The notes beneath the pieces were generated by a model that did no database searches, was not told the origin of the DNA, and was given only the letters and a program-made list of their open reading frames with translations. Positions 1 to 6,787 of a stretch of DNA of 13,461 nucleotides are shown piece by piece. The stretch comes from Planktomarina sp. (GTDB lineage Bacteria; Pseudomonadota; Alphaproteobacteria; Rhodobacterales; Rhodobacteraceae). The stretch spans positions 1-13,461 of the forward strand of contig JADHLF010000049.1 of the NCBI GenBank assembly GCA_016780825.1. Direction: 5' to 3'. Made by a program: the position numbers and the translations under genes. Every line of letters starts with the position of its first letter. The first letter of the stretch is position 1.

Positions 1-84
1 ACACCTTTGGTTGAAGAAACGCCAGAAAATATCAAAGGCCACCCGAAAGTGCGCGAAGCGTACCTCGGCGAAGCCCAAGTATAG
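1..84 (+). CDS. livG: C-terminal end of a branched-chain amino acid ABC transporter ATP-binding protein (LivG-like), partial
   Basis: The frame is open from base 1 and ends at TAG 82-84, giving the last 27 residues of a protein cut by the window edge. The tail contains HPKVREAYLGE, which resembles the C-terminal end seen in LivG/LivF-type ATPases. The stop overlaps the ribosome binding site of the next gene (livF), as expected for adjacent genes of one transporter operon. The assignment to LivG rather than another ABC ATPase rests on this short tail plus the LivF neighbour. The catalytic motifs lie outside the window. Confidence 0.7.
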   Translation, partial: TPLVEETPENIKGHPKVREAYLGEAQV

Positions 85-95
85 GAGTGGCCGCG

Positions 96-818
96 ATGAC
101 ACTTTCAGACACACCCGCCTACTTCTCGGTCCGTGACATCCATGCCTACTATGGCGAAAGCTATATCGTGCAGGGCATCAGCTTTGAGATCAATGAGGGC
201 GAAATTCTCGCTCTGCTGGGCCGAAACGGCGCCGGTAAAACCTCCACATTGCGCGCCATTGCACGCACTGGCGATCCACAGGTCACCCAGGGCGAAATTT
301 GGCTCGATGGGGATCCGCTGCATGCGATGGCCAGTTTCGAAGCCTCGCGCGCAGGGCTTGGTCTCGTGCCAGAGGATCGCCGCATCATCCAAGGCCTTAC
401 GGTTGAGGAAAACATCAAACTGGCCCAAATCGCGCCGCCAATTGGTTGGTCTTTGGATCAGATTTACGAGCTGTTCCCAAGACTTGAAGAGCGCCGCAAA
501 CAAGAGGGCGTCACCCTGTCGGGCGGCGAGCAACAAATGCTGGCCATCGCCCGTGCCTTGGCCCGTCAGGTTAAAATCCTGCTGCTGGATGAACCCTATG
601 AGGGGCTGGCCCCGGTGATTGTTCAGGAGATTGCCAAAACATTGAGTCACATCCGCGAGCAGGGTATCACCACGGTGATTGTGGAGCAAAATGCCGTGGC
701 CGCCTTGAAGCTGGCCGATCGCGCCGTCATTTTGGACACCGGCACAGTTGTCTATGACGGTTCTGCGCAGGCTGTTTTGGACGATGAAAAACTGCGCGCT
801 GAATATTTGGCCATCTAA
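96..818 (+). CDS. livF: Branched-chain amino acid ABC transporter ATP-binding protein LivF
   Basis: This 240-residue cytoplasmic ATPase would power uptake of branched-chain or related amino acids through a LivHM-type permease. Visible motifs are Walker A GRNGAGKT at about residues 42-49, the ABC signature LSGGE at 141-145, Walker B LLLDEP at 162-167 and a switch histidine position replaced by EQN in VIVEQN, which is normal for LivF. Length fits the family (about 235-240). The chosen start is ATG 96, with AGGAG at 83-87 placed 8 bases upstream. An in-frame GTG at 87 would put the start on the ribosome binding site itself and is less likely. The preceding gene ends only 11 bases upstream, so the two ATPases are probably co-transcribed. 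The substrate cannot be told from the ATPase; amide or urea transporters of the same superfamily are possible. Confidence 0.92.
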   Translation: MTLSDTPAYFSVRDIHAYYGESYIVQGISFEINEGEILALLGRNGAGKTSTLRAIARTGDPQVTQGEIWLDGDPLHAMASFEASRAGLGLVPEDRRIIQGLTVEENIKLAQIAPPIGWSLDQIYELFPRLEERRKQEGVTLSGGEQQMLAIARALARQVKILLLDEPYEGLAPVIVQEIAKTLSHIREQGITTVIVEQNAVAALKLADRAVILDTGTVVYDGSAQAVLDDEKLRAEYLAI

Positions 819-825
819 TGGCCCC

Positions 826-850
826 GGCGGAGGGGTTAACCCCCTTCGCC
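826..850 (+). terminator. Hairpin between livF and acs, no clear U-tract
   Basis: Bases 826-835 (GGCGGAGGGG) pair with 841-850 (CCCCTTCGCC) around a 5-base loop, giving a 10-bp stem with one G-U pair. Its core is the perfect palindrome GGGGTTAACCCC at 832-843. It starts 8 bases after the livF stop and is followed by CCCTTAG rather than a run of T. It may end or attenuate transcription of the transporter operon, or protect the mRNA 3' end. Without a T-run, classic intrinsic termination is uncertain. Confidence 0.5.
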
Positions 851-884
851 CCCTTAGACGCTATATTACAGAGAGATTGCACCT

Positions 885-2828
885 ATGGCTGATACTATTT
901 ACCCTCCCGCAGCTGCATTTGCCGCTTCTGCCCATGCTGACAAAGCCACCTATGAGGCCATGTATGCCGCCTCTATTGCAGATCCAGACGCCTTCTGGGG
1001 CGCGCAGGGCAAACGCCTCGATTGGATGACCCGTTACACCAAGGTGAAAAACACCACCTTCGAACATTTGGGCGTCTCGATAAAATGGTATGAAGATGGC
1101 GTGCTAAACGTCAGCGCCAATTGCATTGACCGCCACCTCGCCACCCGCGGCACGCAAACCGCCATCATCTGGGAAGGCGACAACCCGGAGGACAGCGCGC
1201 ATATCACCTATGCGCAGCTGCACACAGAGGTTTGCAAGCTGGCCAATGTCTATAAGTCACTGGGGGTGGGCAAGGGCGACCGCGTTGTACTTTACATGCC
1301 CATGATACCAGAGGCCGCCTACGCGATGTTGGCCTGCAATCGCATTGGTGCGGTGCATTCCATCGTCTTTGGCGGCTTCTCCCCGGAAGCCTTGGCGGCC
1401 CGTATCTCCGCTTGCGAAGCCAAACTGATCGTCACCGCGGATCAAGCGCCACGCGGAGGCAAGGCCACACCTCTCAAGGCCAATGTCGACAAGGCGTTGG
1501 AAATTGCCGGGGATGTGCCAACCTTGGTGGTTGAGCGCACCGGCGCGGATCTCCCAAATAAAGCGGGCCGTGATCACAGTTACTCGGCCGCCATGGCGCA
1601 GGCCTCGGCTGACTGTGCGCCCGAGCCGATGAATGCTGAGGACCCGTTGTTTATTCTGTACACCTCCGGCTCAACCGGCGCGCCGAAAGGCGTGGTACAT
1701 ACGACCGGCGGCTATCTCGTTTATGCCTCCATGACCCATCAATACACCTTCGATTACAAAGACGGGGATGTCTTTTGGTGTACGGCGGATGTGGGCTGGG
1801 TCACCGGCCACAGCTATATCGTCTATGGTCCCTTGGCCAATGGCGCGACAACTTTGATGTTCGAAGGTGTGCCCACCTATCCGGACGCAGGAAGGTTCTG
1901 GGCGGTCTGCGAGAAACACAAGGTCAATCAATTCTACACTGCCCCAACGGCCATTCGTGCGCTGATGGGTCAAGGGGAGGCATTTGTTGAGAAATATGAT
2001 CTCTCGTCCATTAAAGTGCTCGGCACCGTGGGCGAACCGATCAACCCAGAGGCTTGGAACTGGTACAACGATGTGGTTGGTAAAGGCAAAGCACCAATCG
2101 TCGACACATGGTGGCAAACCGAAACCGGCGGGCATTTGATGACCCCGCTGCCCGGCGCCATATCCACCAAGCCCGGCTCTTGCACCCTGCCATTCTTTGG
2201 CGTACAGCCCGTCATTTTGGAGCCCACGACCGGCAAGGAACTTCTCGACACTGAAGCCGAGGGCGTTTTATGTATCAAGGACAGCTGGCCCGGCCAAATG
2301 CGCACGGTCTGGGGCGATCATGACCGCTTCGTTTCTGCCTATTTCAGCGACTACAAAGGCTACTATTTCACAGGCGACGGATGCCGCCGCGATGCGGATG
2401 GATATTACTGGATCACAGGCCGCGTCGATGATGTGATCAACGTCTCGGGTCACAGAATGGGCACCGCGGAAGTGGAAAGCGCCTTGGTTGCGCATCCAAA
2501 AGTGGCAGAGGCCGCTGTTGTTGGCTATCCGCATGACATCAAGGGACAAGGCGTTTACTGCTATGTCACCCTGATGAGCGGCCAAGAGCCTTCTGAGGAG
2601 CTGCGCCTCGAATTGCGCAATTGGGTGCGCAAGGAAATTGGCCCCATTGCCTCTCCGGATCTGATCCAATGGGCCCCGGGCCTGCCAAAAACGCGGTCTG
2701 GCAAGATTATGCGCCGCATTCTGCGCAAAGTGGCCGAGGATGATTTCGGCGCGCTGGGCGATACCTCCACGCTGGCGGATCCCTCGGTCGTTGATGATTT
2801 GATCGAAAATCGAATGAATCGCAGCTAA
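885..2828 (+). CDS. acs: Acetyl-CoA synthetase (AMP-forming)
   Basis: This 647-residue cytoplasmic enzyme activates acetate with ATP and CoA to acetyl-CoA through an acetyl-adenylate; E. coli Acs is about 652 residues. The adenylate-forming motif YTSGSTGAPKG is at about 259-269, the motif TWWQTETGG with the acetate-pocket tryptophan at 408-416, the hinge region GRVDDVINVSGHR at 512-524, and PKTRSGK near the C-terminus with Lys607. In the family this lysine is essential for adenylation and is the target of reversible acetylation, so post-translational control is likely. The ATG start has only a weak purine stretch (AGAGAG) upstream. It lies 66 bases after livF with a hairpin between, so co-transcription is uncertain. 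The ACS-type N-terminal domain (DAFWGAQGKRLDWM) separates it from propionyl-CoA or general acyl-CoA ligases, although propionate may also be used. Confidence 0.96.
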   Translation: MADTIYPPAAAFAASAHADKATYEAMYAASIADPDAFWGAQGKRLDWMTRYTKVKNTTFEHLGVSIKWYEDGVLNVSANCIDRHLATRGTQTAIIWEGDNPEDSAHITYAQLHTEVCKLANVYKSLGVGKGDRVVLYMPMIPEAAYAMLACNRIGAVHSIVFGGFSPEALAARISACEAKLIVTADQAPRGGKATPLKANVDKALEIAGDVPTLVVERTGADLPNKAGRDHSYSAAMAQASADCAPEPMNAEDPLFILYTSGSTGAPKGVVHTTGGYLVYASMTHQYTFDYKDGDVFWCTADVGWVTGHSYIVYGPLANGATTLMFEGVPTYPDAGRFWAVCEKHKVNQFYTAPTAIRALMGQGEAFVEKYDLSSIKVLGTVGEPINPEAWNWYNDVVGKGKAPIVDTWWQTETGGHLMTPLPGAISTKPGSCTLPFFGVQPVILEPTTGKELLDTEAEGVLCIKDSWPGQMRTVWGDHDRFVSAYFSDYKGYYFTGDGCRRDADGYYWITGRVDDVINVSGHRMGTAEVESALVAHPKVAEAAVVGYPHDIKGQGVYCYVTLMSGQEPSEELRLELRNWVRKEIGPIASPDLIQWAPGLPKTRSGKIMRRILRKVAEDDFGALGDTSTLADPSVVDDLIENRMNRS

Positions 2829-2870
2829 ACGGACAGAACTAGTCAAATTATAATAAAATTTTAACTCTTT

Positions 2871-2898
2871 GGCCGGCCAATATTACAATTGGCTGGCC
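2871..2898 (+). terminator. Probable terminator hairpin downstream of acs
   Basis: Bases 2871-2881 (GGCCGGCCAAT) pair with 2888-2898 (ATTGGCTGGCC), an 11-bp stem with one G-U pair and a 6-base loop. It lies about 42 bases past the acs stop and is followed by TTTGACCTTT, a broken T-rich stretch. The upstream side is A/T-rich (TTTTAACTCTTT). It probably separates acs from the accB operon. Confidence 0.6.
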
Positions 2899-2950
2899 TT
2901 TGACCTTTCGCGAGCGGGTTTTCGCGGGTCTGAGATAAGGATCTTCTTCC

Positions 2951-2964
2951 ACTTTGTCCAAAGT
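2951..2964. promoter_or_regulatory. Short palindrome upstream of accB, possible operator
   Basis: ACTTTG at 2951-2956 and CAAAGT at 2959-2964 form a perfect inverted repeat with a 2-base spacer, 51 bases before the accB start codon. Its size and place fit a transcription-factor half-site pair in the accBC promoter region, but no regulator is recognised and no convincing -35/-10 pair was found around it. A 14-base palindrome can arise by chance. Confidence 0.25.
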
Positions 2965-3014
2965 TCCCATATATGAAGAGGATCAGGCGCCCAACCGATG
3001 CGAAAAGGGATAAA

Positions 3015-3509
3015 ATGACTACGAAACCAAATGAGAATGATGTTGCATTTATTCAAGCACTGGCAGAATTGCTGTCAGCACAGGATTTGACAGAAATCGA
3101 AGTCAATCGCCTTTATGGCGAGGACGACAGCCTGAATGTCCGCATCTCCAAGGCGCAAAACGTCGTGCATATGGCTGCCGCACCCGCAGCTCCCCTTGCC
3201 GCAGCCGCGCCTGCTGCCCCTGCGCCCGCACCGGCCAGCGAAAGGCCAGCCGCAATCGAAGATCCCGCCGCCCATCCGGGTGCGGTCACATCGCCCATGG
3301 TCGGAACCGTCTATCTTCAGGCCGAGCCAGGCAGCCCACCTTTCATCACCATCGGCGCCAAAGTGTCAGAAGGTGACACAATTTTGATCATCGAAGCGAT
3401 GAAAACTATGAATCAAATCCCCGCACCTAAGGCCGGAACCGTCACGCGAATTTTGGTCGAAGACAGTGCCGCTGTCGAATTTGGGTCTCCTTTGGTAATT
3501 ATCGAATAA
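3015..3509 (+). CDS. accB: Acetyl-CoA carboxylase biotin carboxyl carrier protein (AccB/BCCP)
   Basis: This 164-residue protein carries the biotin that moves CO2 from biotin carboxylase to the carboxyltransferase in the first step of fatty acid synthesis. An N-terminal segment (residues 1-50) is followed by an Ala/Pro-rich flexible linker (about 53-78) and a C-terminal biotinyl domain (about 88-164). The biotinylation motif is EAMKTMNQI, with Lys130 as the expected attachment site; the common form is EAMKLMN, so Thr replaces Leu just after the lysine. The start ATG 3015 has AGGG a few bases upstream. An in-frame ATG at 2973 would add 14 residues without a good ribosome binding site. The stop overlaps the accC start in TAATG, so the carrier and the carboxylase are translationally coupled. 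Confidence 0.96.
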   Translation: MTTKPNENDVAFIQALAELLSAQDLTEIEVNRLYGEDDSLNVRISKAQNVVHMAAAPAAPLAAAAPAAPAPAPASERPAAIEDPAAHPGAVTSPMVGTVYLQAEPGSPPFITIGAKVSEGDTILIIEAMKTMNQIPAPKAGTVTRILVEDSAAVEFGSPLVIIE

Positions 3510-4861
3510 TGTTCAAGAAAATCCTTGTCGCCAATCGGGGCGAAATTGCCCTTCGCGTGATCCGCGCCGCCCGTGAAATGGGAATTGGCAGCGTTGCTGT
3601 GCATTCCACTGCCGACAGCGATGCCATGCATGTGCGCATGGCCGATGAATCCGTTTGCATTGGCCCGGCTTCCAGTCTGGAAAGCTATTTAAACATTCCA
3701 GCCATCATCGCAGCCGCCGAAATCACCGGTGCAGATGCCATTCACCCGGGCTATGGATTCCTGTCAGAAAACGCGACCTTCGTGCAGGCTCTGCAAGATC
3801 ACGACATCAATTTTATCGGCCCAACCGCGGAACATATCCGCATAATGGGCGATAAGATTAGCGCAAAAGACACGATGCGCGCCCTAGGCGTGCCCTGCGT
3901 GCCCGGCTCTCAGGGCGGGGTTCCAGATTTGGACGCGGCCTTGAAAATTGGTGAAGAGTTTGGCTATCCCGTCATCATTAAAGCCACCGCCGGCGGTGGC
4001 GGACGGGGGATGAAAGTGGCCAATTCCGCCGAGGAAATGGCAACGGCCTTTAGTTCCGCCCGCTCTGAGGGCAAGGCGGCCTTTGGCAACGACGAGGTCT
4101 ATATCGAAAAATACCTCACCACGCCGCGTCACATCGAAATTCAAGTGTTTGGCGATGGCAAGGGCCGCGCTGTGCACTTGGGTGAGCGAGATTGCTCTTT
4201 GCAACGTCGCCACCAGAAAGTATTCGAAGAGGCTCCGGGCCCCGCCATCAGCGCAGAAGAGCGCGCTCGCATCGGCGAAGTCTGTGCCAATGCCGTGGCG
4301 AAGATCAATTACATTGGCGCCGGCACCATCGAATTTCTCTACGAAAAGGGTGAATTCTATTTCATCGAAATGAATACCCGCCTGCAAGTGGAACATCCGG
4401 TCACAGAGGCCATCTTTGGTGTCGATCTGGTGCGCGAACAAATTCGCGTCGCCGAGGGTCATGACCTGTCCTTCACACAAGAGGATCTGACAATCAACGG
4501 CCATGCGATTGAAGTGCGGATCAACGCCGAGACTTTTCCAGGTTTCGCCCCGCGCCCGGGTAAAATAAACGCCTATCATGCCCCCGGTGGGCTTGGGGTC
4601 CGCATGGATTCCGCCCTCTATGACGGCTATTCGATCCCGCCACATTATGACAGTTTGATCGGCAAATTGATTGTCCACGCCCCCGACCGCAAGGCCGCTC
4701 TGGCGCGTTTGGAGCGCGCTTTGGGTGAATTGATCATCGATGGGATTGAAACGACCATTCCGCTGTTTCACGCCCTGCTGCAGGAACCGGAAGTGCATTC
4801 AGGCGACTATAATATCCATTGGCTGGAGCATTGGTTGGAGCAAAAGTTCGCCGATAAATGA
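3509..4861 (+). CDS. accC: Acetyl-CoA carboxylase biotin carboxylase subunit (AccC)
   Basis: This 450-residue ATP-grasp enzyme carboxylates the biotin of AccB using ATP and bicarbonate; the E. coli protein has 449. The N-terminal domain starts with KILVANRGEIALRVIRA and contains HPGYGFLSEN at about 79-88. The ATP-binding lysine precedes the glycine-rich loop AGGGGRGM at 161-168. HLGERDCSLQRRHQK lies at 223-237, and the catalytic segment EMNTRLQVEHPVTE at 287-300 holds the metal ligand Glu287 and Arg291. The C-terminal biotin carboxylase domain is complete. There is no biotinyl or carboxyltransferase domain, which argues for AccC rather than a long propionyl- or methylcrotonyl-CoA carboxylase subunit. 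The start shares one base with the accB stop, and the end overlaps aat by four bases (ATGA). Confidence 0.97.
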   Translation: MFKKILVANRGEIALRVIRAAREMGIGSVAVHSTADSDAMHVRMADESVCIGPASSLESYLNIPAIIAAAEITGADAIHPGYGFLSENATFVQALQDHDINFIGPTAEHIRIMGDKISAKDTMRALGVPCVPGSQGGVPDLDAALKIGEEFGYPVIIKATAGGGGRGMKVANSAEEMATAFSSARSEGKAAFGNDEVYIEKYLTTPRHIEIQVFGDGKGRAVHLGERDCSLQRRHQKVFEEAPGPAISAEERARIGEVCANAVAKINYIGAGTIEFLYEKGEFYFIEMNTRLQVEHPVTEAIFGVDLVREQIRVAEGHDLSFTQEDLTINGHAIEVRINAETFPGFAPRPGKINAYHAPGGLGVRMDSALYDGYSIPPHYDSLIGKLIVHAPDRKAALARLERALGELIIDGIETTIPLFHALLQEPEVHSGDYNIHWLEHWLEQKFADK

Positions 4862-5484
4862 GCTTCGGGGCTGTGAGTCCGCAGTTAATGCTGCATGCCT
4901 ATGCCCAGGGAATTTTTCCCATGGCCGAGAATGCCGAGGATCACGAGCTGTTTTGGGTCGATCCCAAGCGGCGCGGGATTCTGCCATTGGACGGTTTCCA
5001 TATCTCGCGCTCTCTGCGGCGATTTCTGCATGGCCACAATATTACTGCCACGCTGAACCAGGCTTTTGATAGCGTTTTGCACCATTGCGCCGACCGGGAG
5101 GAGACTTGGATCAACCCAACCCTCCATGCCAATTACACCGCGCTTCACGAAATGGGCTGCTGTCACAGCCTGGAGGTCTGGGACAATGGGGCATTGCTCG
5201 GCGGGGTATTTGGCATTGCAATCGGCGGGGTATTTTGCGGCGAAAGTATGTTTTCACGGCGCACCAATGGCTCCAAAGCGGCCTTGGCTTTTTTAACCAC
5301 CCATCTGCACAATTGCGGCTTTGCCCTATTTGACACGCAATTTATAACCGATCACCTGCAAACTCTAGGGGCGCTTGAAATCAGCCGGGCCCAGTATCGC
5401 AGCCAATTGGCAGAAGCTCTTGCGCTGCCTGCCTCCATCACCGCTCACCCCCTGCCCGATGTTCACAAAGTCTTGCAGCGCTGA
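4858..5484 (+). CDS. aat: Leucyl/phenylalanyl-tRNA--protein transferase (Aat)
   Basis: This 208-residue cytoplasmic enzyme transfers Leu or Phe from charged tRNA to N-terminal Lys or Arg of proteins, creating N-end-rule degrons for ClpS and Clp proteases. Family blocks are present in order: LMLHAYAQGIFPMA (about 10-23), RRGILPLDGFHISRSLRR (38-55), TWINPTLHANY, HSLEVWDNGALLGGVFGIAIG, CGESMFSRRTNGSKAAL, and FDTQFITDHLQTLGA. The length is slightly short of the E. coli enzyme (234) but typical for alphaproteobacteria. The ATG overlaps the accC stop (ATGA), so translation is probably coupled and the gene belongs to the accBC transcript. The last 22 bases overlap the end of the convergent DUF2155 gene. 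Confidence 0.95.
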   Translation: MSFGAVSPQLMLHAYAQGIFPMAENAEDHELFWVDPKRRGILPLDGFHISRSLRRFLHGHNITATLNQAFDSVLHHCADREETWINPTLHANYTALHEMGCCHSLEVWDNGALLGGVFGIAIGGVFCGESMFSRRTNGSKAALAFLTTHLHNCGFALFDTQFITDHLQTLGALEISRAQYRSQLAEALALPASITAHPLPDVHKVLQR

Positions 5485-5822
5485 ACCCAAACATCATAGC
5501 GCGGGTGCTCCAAAGCGTTCAGCGCCGGTGACGATGCCACCATCCAGCCTTCGAAGAGCGTCTCATCGCGCGGCCAATCTTTGATGTGCAAAAGCGCAAA
5601 GGCGTCTGGGCTCACGTCCCCCTGTGGGGAGCGGCAGCTGCGCAGGCGAATTTCGAGCGGGCCCAGCTTGACGGGGGCCTCCTGCGTCACGACAATATTT
5701 TGCAAGGCGCCTGTGGTCCGGTCCAGCCAGCGCAGTTCCGCAGCCCCGCTTTCACGCGCTTGCTGCGCCATGCCCAAAGCTGGCATCAGGCAACACAGAA
5801 TGGCCGCACAGTAGCGAACCAT
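5463..5822 (-). CDS. DUF2155 family periplasmic protein of unknown function
   Basis: This 119-residue protein has an N-terminal signal peptide (hydrophobic residues 4-17, then GMAQ, likely cut after about residue 19), so it is probably exported. The conserved core shows LRSC near 60-63, AFALLHI, GWMVASSPALNALEHPRYDVWVQRC and a C-terminal Cys116; Cys63 and Cys116 could form a disulfide in the periplasm. This pattern fits the alphaproteobacterial DUF2155 family, whose function is not known to me. Its ATG shares a base with the mlaD-like stop (TAATG), which suggests translational coupling and a shared envelope role. The 3' end overlaps the end of aat on the other strand by 22 bases, leaving no room for a separate terminator between the two operons. 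Confidence 0.85.
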   Translation of the reverse strand: MVRYCAAILCCLMPALGMAQQARESGAAELRWLDRTTGALQNIVVTQEAPVKLGPLEIRLRSCRSPQGDVSPDAFALLHIKDWPRDETLFEGWMVASSPALNALEHPRYDVWVQRCKTL

Positions 5823-6268
5823 TACTTATCGCCGCCAGAGGCAAACTTCATCAACAAATTCAGAAGGCTAACTGACCCCTGCGTATCTGTAATCATATCA
5901 CCAGAGGCGTAGTTAAACGGCGATCCGCCCGGCTGAAGCTCAACAAAATTGCCCCCCAGCAACCCCTCGGACGCTATAATGATGGCTGTGTCATCGGGCA
6001 GTTCCACGCCCAAATCCAAAGAAATTTGCATATCCGCACGGAAATTATCCGGGTTGAGCGAGATCGCAGACACTTTGCCCACATTCACACCCGCCAGGCG
6101 CACATCCGTGCCGACCGTGACCCCTTCGATGGATCTAAAGCTGGCGTTCAACACATATGATTCGTCGGAGGTTCCAAAGCCGCCGCGGTGGAACCCAACC
6201 ACGGCAAACCCTATTGCTAAGACCAGGACACAGGTTCCGGTGATAAATTCCGCCCAAGCACCGCGCAT
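5822..6268 (-). CDS. mlaD: MlaD-type MCE domain protein (outer membrane lipid asymmetry)
   Basis: This 148-residue inner-membrane-anchored protein has one N-terminal transmembrane helix (about 8-25) followed by a periplasmic MCE domain (about 36-115). Conserved MlaD features are SFRSIEGVTVGTDVRLAGVNVGKVSAISL at 43-71 and SEGLLGGNFVELQPGG at 100-115, followed by a short hydrophobic C-terminal helix (SLLNLLMKF). In Mla systems such proteins form hexameric rings that bind phospholipid and work with the MlaEFB ABC transporter. Here no mlaE, mlaF, mlaB or mlaC lies alongside, so the partners must be encoded elsewhere if they exist. The start follows the upstream gene's stop by four bases, with GGAG just upstream, and the stop overlaps the next start. 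Family assignment is firm; the exact lipid role is inferred. Confidence 0.9.
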   Translation of the reverse strand: MRGAWAEFITGTCVLVLAIGFAVVGFHRGGFGTSDESYVLNASFRSIEGVTVGTDVRLAGVNVGKVSAISLNPDNFRADMQISLDLGVELPDDTAIIIASEGLLGGNFVELQPGGSPFNYASGDMITDTQGSVSLLNLLMKFASGGDK

Positions 6269-6272
6269 CAGA

Positions 6273-6656
6273 TCACTCCGGAACCCATGCCTCGTAGTCA
6301 GACGTCAATTGCGGCGTGGCGCCGCGCAAAGAGCCTGCTGGGACATGGGCCATAGCTGTACCCGTGAGGTTGGCTTGATGTGGTTTTTCCCATGTTTTAT
6401 GGGTCAATGGTCTCTGGGTGGGCGGTTCATCCCAGGTGTGATGCAACCATCCATGCCAATCAGGGCTCACCCGAGAGGCCTCGGCTTCCCCGTTGAAAAT
6501 CACCCAGCGTTTGGCCCGGTCCTTGGTTTCATAAAAAATGTTGCCCGCATCGTCTTCGCCCACTTTCACGCCGCGGCGCCACGTGAACAGCTGCGTGTTT
6601 AACGTTTGCCCGTTCCACCAAGTGGCGGCACGTAATAGGGTTGAGACGATGCCCAT
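6273..6656 (-). CDS. NADH:ubiquinone oxidoreductase subunit NDUFA12-like accessory protein
   Basis: This 127-residue protein matches the NDUFA12 (B17.2) family, a supernumerary subunit of respiratory complex I in mitochondria that is shared with alphaproteobacteria. The family pattern is visible in WWNGQTLNTQLFTWRRGVKVGEDDAGNIFYE (about 14-44), RWVIFNGEAEASRVSPDWHGWLHHTWDEPP (about 50-79) and the later WEKPHQANLTGTA. The start is ATG 6656, because GGAGG at 6662-6666 lies 5 bases upstream; an in-frame TTG at 6668 overlaps that site and is rejected. It is the first gene of a three-gene minus-strand operon with the mlaD-like and DUF2155 genes. The nuo genes are not in the window. It probably sits on the cytoplasmic arm of complex I, or acts in its assembly. 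Confidence 0.92.
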   Translation of the reverse strand: MGIVSTLLRAATWWNGQTLNTQLFTWRRGVKVGEDDAGNIFYETKDRAKRWVIFNGEAEASRVSPDWHGWLHHTWDEPPTQRPLTHKTWEKPHQANLTGTAMAHVPAGSLRGATPQLTSDYEAWVPE

Positions 6657-6733
6657 AGGAACCTCCAAAACAAATTCGAAATAGCTATGCCCCAGAAGTG
6701 GTCGAGGGTCCAGTACTACTGGCCGTGGAAACG

Positions 6734-6771
6734 AAAACCGGCAGGGTTTTCAACAAAATCCCGCCGGTTTT
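6734..6771 (-). terminator. Strong intrinsic terminator after clpX, symmetric on both strands
   Basis: Arms 6734-6750 and 6755-6771 form a 17-bp stem around the 4-base loop CAAC. They match except for one A-C mismatch and one G-U pair. The stem ends in A/T-rich bases (AAAACC and GGTTTT), giving a T-run on either strand. The structure lies 16 bases after the clpX stop on the minus strand, which fits a Rho-independent terminator for clpX. It also insulates the downstream NDUFA12 operon on the same strand. Confidence 0.85.
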
Positions 6772-6787
6772 GCGATTTTCCGCTGGC

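Noticed and set aside
2280..2846. A 192-codon minus-strand frame opposite the end of acs
   Set aside because: It is antisense to conserved acs sequence and has no domain or ribosome binding site support.
2973..3014. An earlier accB start at ATG 2973
   Set aside because: It lacks a ribosome binding site and adds residues (KRIRRPTDAKRDK) not expected in AccB; ATG 3015 has AGGG upstream.
3884..4798. A 304-codon open frame on the minus strand inside accC
   Set aside because: It lies wholly antisense to a clearly conserved gene, has no recognisable domain, and long antisense frames are common opposite GC-biased genes.
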